Below are positions 52,114-61,312 of a stretch of DNA of 64,000 nt, piece by piece. Below the pieces are notes generated by a model. That model searched no databases, had not been told where the DNA came from, and was given only the letters and a program-made list of their open reading frames with translations. Both the position numbers and the translations under genes were made by a program. The stretch is from Cellulomonas gelida (lineage in GTDB: Bacteria; Actinomycetota; Actinomycetes; Actinomycetales; Cellulomonadaceae). The stretch is from NCBI RefSeq assembly GCF_006538725.1, contig NZ_BJLQ01000009.1, positions 1 through 64,000 of the forward strand, read 5' to 3'. Position 1 is the stretch's first letter. Every line of letters begins with the position of its first letter.

Positions 52114-53345
52114 TTGAGGAAGTCGGGGACGTCGAGCTCCTCGCGCTCGCGCTCGCGACGCGGCTCACCCTCCGAGAAGATCCGCGGGACCTCGAGCGCA
52201 CCCGTGATGGGCGTGGGCTCGGCCTGCGTGGACAGGAACGCCGGGACCTCCGGGACCGCCGCAGTCGTGGCCGGTGCGGGCGTGAACGCGGGGACGGGCT
52301 CGGACGCGTTGGGCCGCGGCGCGGGGACGTGCGGCACCTGGCGCGGCGCCTGCCCGCTGACCTGGCCGAGCGCACGCGCGTCGCGTCGCACGGTCGGCGA
52401 GCCGCCGTCGAACCCGGCCGCGATGACCGTCACGCGCACCTCGTCGCCCAGCGCGTCGTCGATGACCGCACCGAAGATGATGTTCGCCTCGGGGTGCGCG
52501 GCCTCCTGGACCAGCCGGGCCGCCTCGTTGATCTCGAACAGGCCGAGGTCGGATCCACCCTGGATCGACAGCAGCACGCCGTGCGCGCCGTCGATGCTGG
52601 CCTCGAGGAGCGGCGAGCTGATCGCCATCTCCGCGGCCTGCACGGCGCGGTCGTCGCCCCGCGCGAAGCCGATGCCCATGAGCGCCGAGCCGGCGCCCTG
52701 CATGACGGACTTCACGTCAGCGAAGTCGAGGTTGATCAGGCCGGGCGTCGTGATCAGGTCGGTGATGCCCTGGACACCGGACAGCAGCACCTGGTCGGCC
52801 GAGTGGAACGCGTCCAGCACGGAGACCGAGCGGTCCGAGATCTGCAGCAGGCGGTCGTTGGGGATGACGATGAGCGTGTCGACCTCGGCACGCAGCGCGT
52901 CGATGCCCGCGTCCGCCTGCACCGAACGGCGGCGGCCCTCGAACGTGAACGGGCGCGTGACGACACCGATCGTCAGCGCACCGAGCGAGCGCGCGATGCG
53001 CGCGACGACCGGAGCGCCACCCGTGCCCGTGCCGCCGCCCTCGCCCGCGGTGACGAAGACCATGTCCGCACCCCGCAGGACGTCCTCGATCTCCTCCGCG
53101 TGGTCCTCGGCGGCCTTCTTGCCGACCTCGGGGTCGGCGCCCGCGCCGAGCCCACGCGTGAGCTCACGGCCGACGTCGAGCTTGACGTCGGCGTCGGACA
53201 TGAGCAGGGCCTGCGCGTCGGTGTTGACCGCGATGAACTCGACACCCTTGAGGCCGACCTCGATCATGCGGTTCACGGCGTTCACGCCGCCGCCGCCGAT
53301 GCCGACGACCTTGATGACCGCCAGGTAGTTCTGCGGAGCTGCCAC
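52110..53345 (-). CDS. ftsZ: cell-division GTPase FtsZ
   Basis: Tubulin homologue that polymerises into the Z ring. The 411-residue protein has [15 protein letters not shown] at the N-terminus, the tubulin signature [13 protein letters not shown], the T7-loop area [11 protein letters not shown], and after a Pro/Ala-rich linker a C-terminal peptide LDVPDFLK that binds partners such as SepF. The GTG at 53345 is chosen because GAGAGG lies upstream and the protein then starts at the usual position. It has its own promoter (53512-53539) and is coupled to pgeF. Confidence 0.97.
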   Translation of the reverse strand: MAAPQNYLAVIKVVGIGGGGVNAVNRMIEVGLKGVEFIAVNTDAQALLMSDADVKLDVGRELTRGLGAGADPEVGKKAAEDHAEEIEDVLRGADMVFVTAGEGGGTGTGGAPVVARIARSLGALTIGVVTRPFTFEGRRRSVQADAGIDALRAEVDTLIVIPNDRLLQISDRSVSVLDAFHSADQVLLSGVQGITDLITTPGLINLDFADVKSVMQGAGSALMGIGFARGDDRAVQAAEMAISSPLLEASIDGAHGVLLSIQGGSDLGLFEINEAARLVQEAAHPEANIIFGAVIDDALGDEVRVTVIAAGFDGGSPTVRRDARALGQVSGQAPRQVPHVPAPRPNASEPVPAFTPAPATTAAVPEVPAFLSTQAEPTPITGALEVPRIFSEGEPRREREREELDVPDFLK

Positions 53346-53657
53346 GGTGGGTGCCTCTCGTTCGTGCCGATCGTGCGAGCCTGTCGGGCGCGGGCCCGGC
53401 GTGTGTCGTGCTGCGGTGGGTCCGGTCGGTCGCGCTCCGGCCCCTGCGGTCCGACGTCCGCCCCGCGACACGCCGCGAGGACGAGCTCAAACCTTCACCC
53501 TCTACTTGAGGGTTATAGTTATGTCAGGTGTGCTGTCAGGGCGTGACGGTAGGTCGGGTCCAGTCGTGGATCAACGACCGCGCGCGCGTGTCGGCCGACG
53601 GATTCCCCACACCATGGCGACCTCACCCGGTGGCCCCCGCGCCGGGGTGCGGACGGC
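53346..53657 (-). other. ftsQ-ftsZ intergenic region
   Basis: No gene is seen in these 312 bases. The half nearer ftsZ is its leader. The AT-rich patch at 53490-53525 carries the ftsZ promoter and an inverted repeat. No strong terminator for ftsQ is seen, so read-through from the mur genes is possible. Confidence 0.6.
53497..53539 (-). promoter_or_regulatory. ftsZ promoter with inverted repeat at the start site
   Basis: CTGACA (53534-53539) and TATAAC (53512-53517) on the minus strand are 16 bases apart, each one base from consensus, the best sigma-70-type promoter in the window. ACCCTC/GAGGGT arms around five bases (53497-53513) touch the -10 and the expected start point. Repeats of this look are common before actinobacterial ftsZ, but the binding protein is not known to me. 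Confidence 0.65.
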
Positions 53658-54704
53658 TCACTTGATGATCGGCATGCGAGGGGCCGAGACGTCGACGACC
53701 GTGGCCGACTTCACCGCGTCGGAGCCGAGCAGGGTCGTCAGCACCGCGATCTTGAGCGTCGTGTCCGCCGAGCTCCCCCAGTCCACGCGCAGCCCCCCGC
53801 GCAGCTCCATCGAGACCGTGTCCTGCGTGCGCGCCGAGATCGACCCGACCTGCGGCGACAGCTCGACGGGCAGCTCGTGGACCACGTCGAGCACGGCCCG
53901 AAGCGTCCGCTTGTCGCCCGCGGGCACGTCCACGACCGGCAGCTCGGCGGGTGCCTTGCGCACGTGGCCGACCTGCACGCCCTCCTCGTCGAGCAGCGTG
54001 AACCCCGAGCGGCCCTGCGCCGGCACGGCCGCGACGGGCTCGCGCGCGACGATCGTGACCGTCAGCCCGTGCGGCCAGTCGCGCGACACCGACGCCTCGC
54101 GCACACCCGGCACGTCGAGCACGTCCTGCCGGATCGCGCCGGTGTCCAGGCGCGGCAGCGGCGTTCCCGCGTGCGCGGCGACGACGTCGCTGACCTTGTC
54201 GCTCGCGACCACCGACCCGGCGCCCTCGATGTCGACCACGAGCTCGCTCGTGTCGAGCGCGAGCACGGGCGACCACAGCAGCAGCCACGCGAGCGCGGCC
54301 AGCGCGACGCAGGCGCCGAGGATCCCGATCGCCTGCCGGCGCGCGATCGTCCGGCGGACCTTGGCCCGCTCGGCGAAGCGTGCTGCCGACGTGGTCGAGA
54401 CCACCGGCGGCACCCGGATCGACACCGCGGGGGGCGGCGGGACCGGCCGCAGCGCGTCCGGGTCGACCCGCGCGACGGCGCGCTGCGTCGGGCCGGTGGC
54501 GGGCTCGTCCGCGCTCGTCTCGACGGGACGAGACGACACCGTGCGAGGAGTGCGGGCCTCGCGCTGTGCGGGCGTCTCGCTCTGCCGCACGTCCTTCCCC
54601 GGCTCGGGGGTCGGCACGGGGCGCGCACCACCTCCGCGCGCGGCCGAGCGCGGACGCGGCGCGGGGCGCGGAGCCGGCGGACGCGGCGGGCGCGACGGGC
54701 TCAC
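53658..54704 (-). CDS. ftsQ: cell-division protein FtsQ
   Basis: Bitopic divisome protein linking early and late division proteins. The 348-residue product has a long basic, Pro/Arg-rich cytoplasmic N-terminus (about 1-130), one transmembrane helix (about 133-155, GILGACVALAALAWLLLW), the POTRA domain (about 158-230, ending VTIVAREPVA) and the FtsQ/DivIB beta domain. The GTG start overlaps the stop of the murG-murC gene (GTGA). Length is at the upper end of the family because of the N-terminus. Confidence 0.9.
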   Translation of the reverse strand: MSPSRPPRPPAPRPAPRPRSAARGGGARPVPTPEPGKDVRQSETPAQREARTPRTVSSRPVETSADEPATGPTQRAVARVDPDALRPVPPPPAVSIRVPPVVSTTSAARFAERAKVRRTIARRQAIGILGACVALAALAWLLLWSPVLALDTSELVVDIEGAGSVVASDKVSDVVAAHAGTPLPRLDTGAIRQDVLDVPGVREASVSRDWPHGLTVTIVAREPVAAVPAQGRSGFTLLDEEGVQVGHVRKAPAELPVVDVPAGDKRTLRAVLDVVHELPVELSPQVGSISARTQDTVSMELRGGLRVDWGSSADTTLKIAVLTTLLGSDAVKSATVVDVSAPRMPIIK

Positions 54705-57442
54705 GACGAGACGCCCCCGTCGTCGGCGCGCGAGGCGAGCCGCTCGAGGATCGTCGGAGCGAGCGCCGTCACGTCGCCCGCTCCGATCGTGAGCAGCAGG
54801 TCGCCCGGACGCGCCGCGTCGGCGATCGCGCGCGCCGCGTCGATGCGGTCGGGCACGAACGTCGCACGGCCCGGCGTCGGCACGCGGTCCACGACGAGCG
54901 CACCGGTGACCGCCGGGTCCGGGTCCTCGCGCGCGGCGTACACGTCGGTCACGACGACGACGTCGGCGAGGTCGAACGCCGCGCCGAACTCGTCCGCGAA
55001 GGTGCGGGTCCGCGAGAACAGGTGCGGCTGGAACAGCGCGAGGACGCGACCCTCGCCCGCGACGCTGCGCGCCGCGCGCAGCAGGGCGGCCACCTCGGTC
55101 GGGTGGTGCGCGTAGTCGTCGACCACGCGCACGCCGCCGGCCGTGCCGCGCTCCTCGAACCGGCGCCCGGTACCGCGGAAGTGCCCGAGCGCGGCGGCGG
55201 CCTCGGGTCCGGGCACGCCCAGCCGGACGAGCACCGCCCACGCCGCCGCGGCGTTGAGCGCGTTGTGCGCACCGGGCAGGGCCAACGTGATCGTCGTCGT
55301 CCCGACCTGTGCGGCGGCGCCGTCCGGCGTCTCGGCAGCGCCCAGCGCGGTGAGGTCGAAGGCCCAGCCACCGTCCCGCGGCGCGCTCTCCCCCACGCGC
55401 ACGTCGGCCTGCGCCGACCGGCCGTAGGTGCGCACCTCCACGCCGCGCGCCTCGAGGCCGGCACGCACGCGCTCGACGAGGCGTCGTGCACCGTCGTCGT
55501 CGACGCACGCGACGAGCAGGCCGCCGGTGCGGATGCGACCGGCGAACTCGACGAACGCCGCCTCGAACGCCTCGCGCGTGCCGTAGTGGTCCAGGTGGTC
55601 GGGCTCGACGTTGGTCACGACGGACACGAGCGGGCCGTAGGCGAGGAACGAGCCGTCCGACTCGTCGGCCTCCGCGACGAACGCCGGGCCGTCACCCTGG
55701 CGGCCGCCACCCACGGGCCCGTCCGCCGTCAGGACCGTGCCACCGATCGCGAACGACGGGTCCGCGCCTGCGGCCAGGAGCCCGGTCGCGATCATCGCCG
55801 ACGTCGTCGTCTTGCCGTGCGCACCGGCGACGGCGACACCCTCACGGTCGGCCATCAGGGACGCGAGCGCCTCGGACCGGTGCAGCACGCGCAGACCGGC
55901 GGCCCGCGCGGCGGCCAGCTCCGGGTTCGACTCGCGCACCGCGGACGAGACGACGAGCGTGTCGACGCCGTCGACGAGCGCGGCGTCGTGGCCGACCGAG
56001 ACGGTCACACCCGCATCCCGCAGCCCGGGCAGCGCGGGACCGTCGGACGCGTCCGAACCGCTCACGACGAGACCGCGCGCCGCCAGCAGGAGCGCGACCG
56101 CGGACATGCCCGCGCCGCCCACGCCCACGAGGTGCACGCGACCGAGCTCGGTCACGGGCACCGGGCCGGCGACGGCCGGCTGCTCGGCGGGCTCCACGGG
56201 CTCGACGGGGCTCGGGGACACGGCGGGCCTCGGGGACACGGCGGACGTGCTGGCCGGGGCGGGTGCAGCGTGCGTGGCCGGCGCAGCGGGCTCACGCTGC
56301 GGCAGCTGGGCCTCGATGAGACGCACCACGCGCCCGGACGCGTCAGGCACACCCACGGACGCCGCCGCGGCGGCCATCCGGGCACGCGCCTGCGCCGACT
56401 GCGACCCGACGAGCAGCGCGGGCAGGTGCGCCGCGACCCACGCGGCGTCCAGGTCGGCGTCGTCGACGAGCAGCGCTCCGCCCGCGGCCACGACGGGCTC
56501 GGCGTTGCGCCGCTGCTCGCCGTTGCCGATGGGCAGCGGGACGTAGACGGCCGGCAGGCCGAGCGCAGCGACCTCGCAGACCGTGCCCGCGCCGGCACGG
56601 CCCAGCACGAGGTCGGCGCACGCGAGGCCGAGGTGCATCTCGTCGAGGTACTCGCGCACGTGGTAGCGCGAGACCACCTCGCGGTCGAGCTCGAGCGCGT
56701 CGCGTGCGGCCACGACGGGCCCGGACTTGTCGCGACCCGTCAGGTGCAGCACCTGCACCCCGGCCGCGAGCAGGTCGCCCGCGGCACCCGCGAGCGCCGC
56801 GTTGATGCTCGCGGCACCCAGCGAGCCGCCGGTCACGAGCAGGGTCGGCAGCGCGGGGTCGAGCCCGAGCGCCTCGGCCGCTCGCGCACGGGTCCCGGCG
56901 GCGTCCTTCGCCCGGTGCGCGACGAGCGCCGCGACGGGGGCCCGCAACGGCAACCCGGTGACGACCGCGCCACGCAGGTTCGTCGCGGGGAACGTCACCG
57001 CGACAGCACGCGCCCACCGCGCACCGAGGCGGTTGGCCAGGCCGGGCCGGGCGTTCTGCTCGTGGATCACGACCGGGACGCCACGCCGGCGCGCGGCGAG
57101 GTACGCGGGCGTCGCGACGTAGCCGCCGAACCCGACGACGACCTGGGCGTCGCTCTCGTCGATCGCGCGACCCGCTGCCGTGACCGCCGCACGCAGACGG
57201 GCGGGCAGGCGCAGCAGGTCGAGCGAGGGGCGGCGCGGCAGCGGGACGCGCGGCACGACCGCGAGCGGCAGCCCCGCGAGCGGGACGAGCCGCGCCTCGA
57301 GCCCCTCGGCCGTGCCGAGCACCGTGAGCGTCGCGTCCGGGTACCGCCGGCGCAGCTCGTCAGCGACCGCGAGCAGGGGGTTGACGTGGCCGGCGGTGCC
57401 GCCGCCCGCCAGGAGGACCGACACGGGGCGTGCGTCAGGCAC
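54701..57442 (-). CDS. murG-murC: MurG-MurC fusion: lipid II GlcNAc transferase joined to UDP-MurNAc:L-alanine ligase
   Basis: One uninterrupted frame of 913 residues carries two complete wall enzymes. Residues 1-375 are MurG ([74 protein letters not shown]), which adds GlcNAc to lipid I. Residues 428-913 are MurC (VHLVGVGGAGMSAVALLL, P-loop AGAHGKTTTSAM near 540, NVEPDHLDHYG, DDYAHHPTEV near 770), which adds L-Ala to UDP-MurNAc. An Ala/Pro-rich linker of about 50 residues joins them. In most actinobacteria murG and murC are separate neighbours, so loss of the stop between them explains the fusion. GTG at 57442 with AGAGG eight bases upstream; it overlaps ftsW by eight bases. Confidence 0.93.
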   Translation of the reverse strand: MPDARPVSVLLAGGGTAGHVNPLLAVADELRRRYPDATLTVLGTAEGLEARLVPLAGLPLAVVPRVPLPRRPSLDLLRLPARLRAAVTAAGRAIDESDAQVVVGFGGYVATPAYLAARRRGVPVVIHEQNARPGLANRLGARWARAVAVTFPATNLRGAVVTGLPLRAPVAALVAHRAKDAAGTRARAAEALGLDPALPTLLVTGGSLGAASINAALAGAAGDLLAAGVQVLHLTGRDKSGPVVAARDALELDREVVSRYHVREYLDEMHLGLACADLVLGRAGAGTVCEVAALGLPAVYVPLPIGNGEQRRNAEPVVAAGGALLVDDADLDAAWVAAHLPALLVGSQSAQARARMAAAAASVGVPDASGRVVRLIEAQLPQREPAAPATHAAPAPASTSAVSPRPAVSPSPVEPVEPAEQPAVAGPVPVTELGRVHLVGVGGAGMSAVALLLAARGLVVSGSDASDGPALPGLRDAGVTVSVGHDAALVDGVDTLVVSSAVRESNPELAAARAAGLRVLHRSEALASLMADREGVAVAGAHGKTTTSAMIATGLLAAGADPSFAIGGTVLTADGPVGGGRQGDGPAFVAEADESDGSFLAYGPLVSVVTNVEPDHLDHYGTREAFEAAFVEFAGRIRTGGLLVACVDDDGARRLVERVRAGLEARGVEVRTYGRSAQADVRVGESAPRDGGWAFDLTALGAAETPDGAAAQVGTTTITLALPGAHNALNAAAAWAVLVRLGVPGPEAAAALGHFRGTGRRFEERGTAGGVRVVDDYAHHPTEVAALLRAARSVAGEGRVLALFQPHLFSRTRTFADEFGAAFDLADVVVVTDVYAAREDPDPAVTGALVVDRVPTPGRATFVPDRIDAARAIADAARPGDLLLTIGAGDVTALAPTILERLASRADDGGVSS

Positions 57443-58763
57443 GGCCACCACCTCTCGAGGACCGTGGAGCAGCGTCACGTGCGCTGCGCGAGCTGCGGGC
57501 GGTGGCCACGCGGCCGAGACCGACGACGGCGAGCGAGCGCCGCACGACGCCCGCACGCGCCGCGAGGGCGTCGGCCGCCCCCGGTTCGTCACGCGCGAAC
57601 GCGATGACCACGCCGAGCGCGGCCATGGTCATGATCAGCGCGGAACCGCCCGCGGAGACCAGGGGCAGCGGGACGCCGATCACGGGTGCGAGCCCGATCA
57701 CGACGGCGATGTTGACGAAGGCCTGCCCGACGATCCAGGCGAGGATCCCGCCGGTCGCGATCTTCACGAACGGGTCCGGGTGCCGGCTGATGATGCGGAT
57801 CATCGCGAACGCGAGCAGGGCGAACAGCCCGAGCACGACGAGCGTGCCGACCAGCCCGAGCTCCTCGCCGAGGATCGCGAAGATGAAGTCGTTGTGCGCG
57901 GCCGGCAGGTAGGACCACTTCTCGCGGCTCTGCCCCAGGCCCAACCCGCCGATGCCGCCGCTCGCCAGCCCCCAGCTGCCGTGCAGGGTCTGGTAGCAGT
58001 CCGCCGAGGCGCTGCACTCGTCCCCGCCGAGCCAGTTCGAGATCCGGCCCATGCGGTTGTCGCTCAGCAGCACGAGCGCAGTGACGGCGGCCCCCGCGAA
58101 CACGCCGGCGACGCCGAACATCCGCAACGGCACACCCGCGACGAACAGCGCGCCCGCGACGAGCACGAACATCACGAGCGCGGTCCCCAGGTCGTGGCCC
58201 AGGAGCACCGCGCCGATCGCGATCCCCGCGACCGGGACGGCAGGGATGAAGACGTGCTTCCACTGCTCCAGGTAGGCCTGCTTGCGCGCGAGCACCGCGG
58301 CGAGCCACAGCGCGAGCGCGAGCTTGATCGTCTCGGACGGCTGCGCGGTGACGCCGCCGGGCAGGCAGACCCAGTTCTTGTTGCCGCCCTCCCCGCAGCC
58401 GAGGCCGAGGAAGACCAGCGACTGGAACGCGATCGCCGCACCGAGCGCGGGCCACGCGATCGCGCGGAAGAACCGCACGGGCATCCGGGCCAGCACGATC
58501 GCGACCGGCAGCCCGAGCAGCGCGAACTTCGCCTGGTCGAGGAACACCGCGTAGGCGTTCCCGGACTTGTCGAGGGACTCGACGCTCGAGCTGGACAGCA
58601 CCATGACGAGGCCGATCACGAGCAGCAGCGAGCTGGCCCCGACGATGACGTAGTAGCTCGTGACGACGCTGTTCCAGTGCCCGAGCAGCGACCCGTGGCG
58701 GCGCTGCGGCGACGCGGCCTCGTCGGGCGACGCGACCCGGCTCGCGGCCGGCACGGCGCTCAC
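57435..58763 (-). CDS. ftsW: SEDS peptidoglycan polymerase FtsW
   Basis: Membrane glycosyltransferase that polymerises lipid II at the septum. The 442-residue protein has about ten transmembrane helices and SEDS marks: TAQPSETIKLALALW, the conserved Asp in LGHDLGTALVMF, NDFIFAILGEELGLVG, and LPLVSAGGSALI. Two outside loops contain paired Cys (GLGCGEGGNKNWVCLPGG; GGDECSASADC), possibly disulphides. A basic cytoplasmic tail of about 50 residues ends the protein. The GTG start overlaps the murD stop (GTGA). Confidence 0.94.
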   Translation of the reverse strand: MSAVPAASRVASPDEAASPQRRHGSLLGHWNSVVTSYYVIVGASSLLLVIGLVMVLSSSSVESLDKSGNAYAVFLDQAKFALLGLPVAIVLARMPVRFFRAIAWPALGAAIAFQSLVFLGLGCGEGGNKNWVCLPGGVTAQPSETIKLALALWLAAVLARKQAYLEQWKHVFIPAVPVAGIAIGAVLLGHDLGTALVMFVLVAGALFVAGVPLRMFGVAGVFAGAAVTALVLLSDNRMGRISNWLGGDECSASADCYQTLHGSWGLASGGIGGLGLGQSREKWSYLPAAHNDFIFAILGEELGLVGTLVVLGLFALLAFAMIRIISRHPDPFVKIATGGILAWIVGQAFVNIAVVIGLAPVIGVPLPLVSAGGSALIMTMAALGVVIAFARDEPGAADALAARAGVVRRSLAVVGLGRVATARSSRSARDAAPRSSRGGGRA

Positions 58764-60229
58764 GCCCGACCGCCCGTCCGCTCGCCTCCCTCGCCCACCG
58801 CCGCGCGCGCGGCCGCGGCGAACGCGTCACCGCGCACGGCGTACGAGGCGAACTGGTCCATGGAGGCGCACGCGGGGGCGAGCAGCACCGTCGCACCGGA
58901 CGCGCCCACGGGTCCCACCAGCGAGCGCGCGGCAGTCACGGCGGAGGTCATCACGTCCTCAGTCTCACCGGGGACGATCTCCACCACGGGGACATCCGGC
59001 GCGTGTCGGGCGAGTGCGTCGCGCAGCGGCTCGCGGTCGACGCCGATCAGCACGACCGCGCGCAGCCGGTCCCGCCGCGCCGCGACGAGCTCGTCGAACC
59101 GCGCACCCTTGGCCAGACCGCCCGCGACCCACACGACGCTGCCGGGGGCGAACGCACCCAGCGACGCCGCCGCGGCGTGCGCGTTGGTCGCCTTGGAGTC
59201 GTCGACGTAGGAGATCGTGCCGTCGGGCGTCGTCTCCACCGCGACCGTCTCGATGCGGTGCCGGCCCGGGTCGAACGCCCGCAGCCCGTCGCGCACGGCA
59301 CCCGGCTCGACCCCGTGCGCGAGCGCGAGCGCCGCGGCGGCCAGCGCGTCGGCGACGACGTGCCGCGGCACGGTCCCGTCGGGCCCGGCGTGGGCGCGCA
59401 GGTCGTCGAGCGTCGCCAGCTCGGCCGCGTGCGTGTGCCGCAGGCGGGCGAACCCCCGGTCGACGAGCACGTCCTCGACGAGCCCGATCTGCCCGACCGA
59501 CGGCGTCGCGGTCGTGAAGCCCACCGCCACTGCACCGTCGCGGACGTCGGCGTCGCGCACCATCTGCTCGGTCAGCGGGTCGGCGACGTTGTAGACGCAC
59601 GCGACCTGCGAGCGCTCGTAGACACGTGCCTTGTCCGCGGCGTACGCCGCGAGCGAGCCGTGCCAGTCGAGGTGGTCGGGGGCGACGTTGAGCACCGCGG
59701 CAGCCTGGGCGGACATCGAGTGCGTGAAGTGCAGCTGGAAGCTGGACAGCTCGACCGCGAGCACCTGCAGGGACGGGTCGGTCGCGGCGTGCGTGATCGG
59801 CGTGCCCACGTTGCCGACCGCGAGCGTCGTGCGGCCCGCGGCGGTCAGGATCGACTCGAGCATCCCGACGGTCGTGGTCTTGCCGTTGGTCCCGGTGAGG
59901 GCGAGCCACGGCGCGGGGACCCCCGAGGGACCCGGCACTCGCACCCGCCACGCGAGCTCGACCTCGCTCCACACCGGCAGCCCGCGTGCGGTCGCCGCGG
60001 CGAGCAGCGGGTGGTGGGGCGCGAGCCCGGGTGACGTCACGACGAGGTCGGCGCGGCCCAGCCCGTCGCCGGCGAGGTACTCGTCGGTCGCGATCGCCTC
60101 GTCCGACCGGTCGTCGACCGGGACCACGCGGGCACCACGCGACGCGAGCACCTCTGCGGCGGCGCGCCCGGAGACCCCCAGCCCCGCGACGACGACCCGT
60201 GCGCCGTCGAGGTCGAGCTCGGTGGACAC
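58760..60229 (-). CDS. murD: UDP-MurNAc-L-alanine:D-glutamate ligase
   Basis: ATP-dependent ligase that adds D-Glu to the stem peptide. The 489-residue protein has the N-terminal Rossmann domain (VVVAGLGVSGRAAAEVL), the P-loop LTGTNGKTTTVGML near residue 115, LNVAPDHLDWHGS, and the C-terminal domain with DDSKATNAHAAAASL. The GTG at 60229 follows the mraY TAG stop with no gap. Length is normal. Confidence 0.96.
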   Translation of the reverse strand: MSTELDLDGARVVVAGLGVSGRAAAEVLASRGARVVPVDDRSDEAIATDEYLAGDGLGRADLVVTSPGLAPHHPLLAAATARGLPVWSEVELAWRVRVPGPSGVPAPWLALTGTNGKTTTVGMLESILTAAGRTTLAVGNVGTPITHAATDPSLQVLAVELSSFQLHFTHSMSAQAAAVLNVAPDHLDWHGSLAAYAADKARVYERSQVACVYNVADPLTEQMVRDADVRDGAVAVGFTTATPSVGQIGLVEDVLVDRGFARLRHTHAAELATLDDLRAHAGPDGTVPRHVVADALAAAALALAHGVEPGAVRDGLRAFDPGRHRIETVAVETTPDGTISYVDDSKATNAHAAAASLGAFAPGSVVWVAGGLAKGARFDELVAARRDRLRAVVLIGVDREPLRDALARHAPDVPVVEIVPGETEDVMTSAVTAARSLVGPVGASGATVLLAPACASMDQFASYAVRGDAFAAAARAAVGEGGERTGGRA

Positions 60230-61312
60230 CTAGCCCGCCACCCACTCGGCGTAGAAGATGCCGACCCCGAGCGCGACGAACAGGCCCGCGATGATCCAGA
60301 ACCGGATGACGATGGTGACCTCGCCCCACCCGCCGAGCTCGAAGTGGTGGTGCAGCGGGGCCATCTTGAAGACGCGCTTCCCGGTGAGCTTGAACGATCC
60401 GATCTGGATCACGTCCGAGAGCACCTCGAGCACGAACAGGCCGCCGATGATCGCCGCGAGGATCTCGGTGCGCGTGAGGATCGACAGGCCGGCGAGCGCG
60501 CCACCGAGCGCGAGCGAGCCCGTGTCGCCCATGAAGATCTTGGCGGGGCTCGCGTTCCACCACAGGAAGCCGAAGCACGCACCGGTGATCGCCGCCGCGA
60601 CGACGGCGAGCGCGAGCGGGTCGCGCGTCTCGTAGCAGCGCGGACCCGCGGAGGTGAGGATCTGGCACGACTGGTTGAACTGCCACACGCACACGACGAC
60701 GTAGGCGCCGAACACGATGAGCGAGACGCCCGTGGCGAGCCCGTCGAGGCCGTCGGTGAGGTTGACCGCGTTCGACCACGCCGTGATGAGGAAGTTCGCC
60801 CAGATCACGAACAGGACGAGCCCGACCGTCGCGCCCGCGAACGCCAGGTCCATGTTGGTGTCCCGGATGAACGAGATGTTGGTCGAGGCGGGCGTGCGGA
60901 ACAGCTCGTTGGGGAACTGCAGCGCGGCGACCGCGAACGCGATGCCGACGAGCCCCTGTCCGACGATCTTCCAGCGGGCCTGCAGCCCGAGGCTGCGCTG
61001 CCGGCTGATCTTGATGAAGTCGTCGAGGAAGCCGACCAGGCCCAGCCCCGTCATGAGGAACAGGACGAGCACCGCGGAGACCGAGGGCTCCGTGCCCGTG
61101 AGCAGCAGCGCGGCGCCCCAGCCGAGCAGGGTCGCGCCGAGGATCACGACGCCGCCCATGGTCGGCGTGCCGCGCTTGGTGAAGTGCGCGGTGGGCCCGT
61201 TCTGACGGATGAACTGGCCGTACTGCTTGCGGACCAGGAAGCGGATGAACAGCGGCGTGCCGAGCAGCGCGACGAGCATCGCGACACCGCCCGAGATCAG
61301 GACGGCCCTCAC
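60230..61312 (-). CDS. mraY: phospho-MurNAc-pentapeptide translocase MraY
   Basis: Membrane enzyme that makes lipid I from UDP-MurNAc-pentapeptide and undecaprenyl phosphate. The 360-residue protein has about ten helices and the catalytic landmarks [48 protein letters not shown] and MAPLHHHFE. The GTG at 61312 overlaps the murF stop (GTGA) and gives the usual N-terminus. Stop is TAG, the only such stop among the cluster junctions examined. Confidence 0.96.
   Translation of the reverse strand: MRAVLISGGVAMLVALLGTPLFIRFLVRKQYGQFIRQNGPTAHFTKRGTPTMGGVVILGATLLGWGAALLLTGTEPSVSAVLVLFLMTGLGLVGFLDDFIKISRQRSLGLQARWKIVGQGLVGIAFAVAALQFPNELFRTPASTNISFIRDTNMDLAFAGATVGLVLFVIWANFLITAWSNAVNLTDGLDGLATGVSLIVFGAYVVVCVWQFNQSCQILTSAGPRCYETRDPLALAVVAAAITGACFGFLWWNASPAKIFMGDTGSLALGGALAGLSILTRTEILAAIIGGLFVLEVLSDVIQIGSFKLTGKRVFKMAPLHHHFELGGWGEVTIVIRFWIIAGLFVALGVGIFYAEWVAG

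Noticed and set aside
56150..56330. Sequencing frameshift creating an artificial murG-murC fusion
   Set aside because: The linker is continuous, in the typical Ala/Pro/Glu composition of domain linkers, with normal codon use on both sides. Resequencing could still test it.
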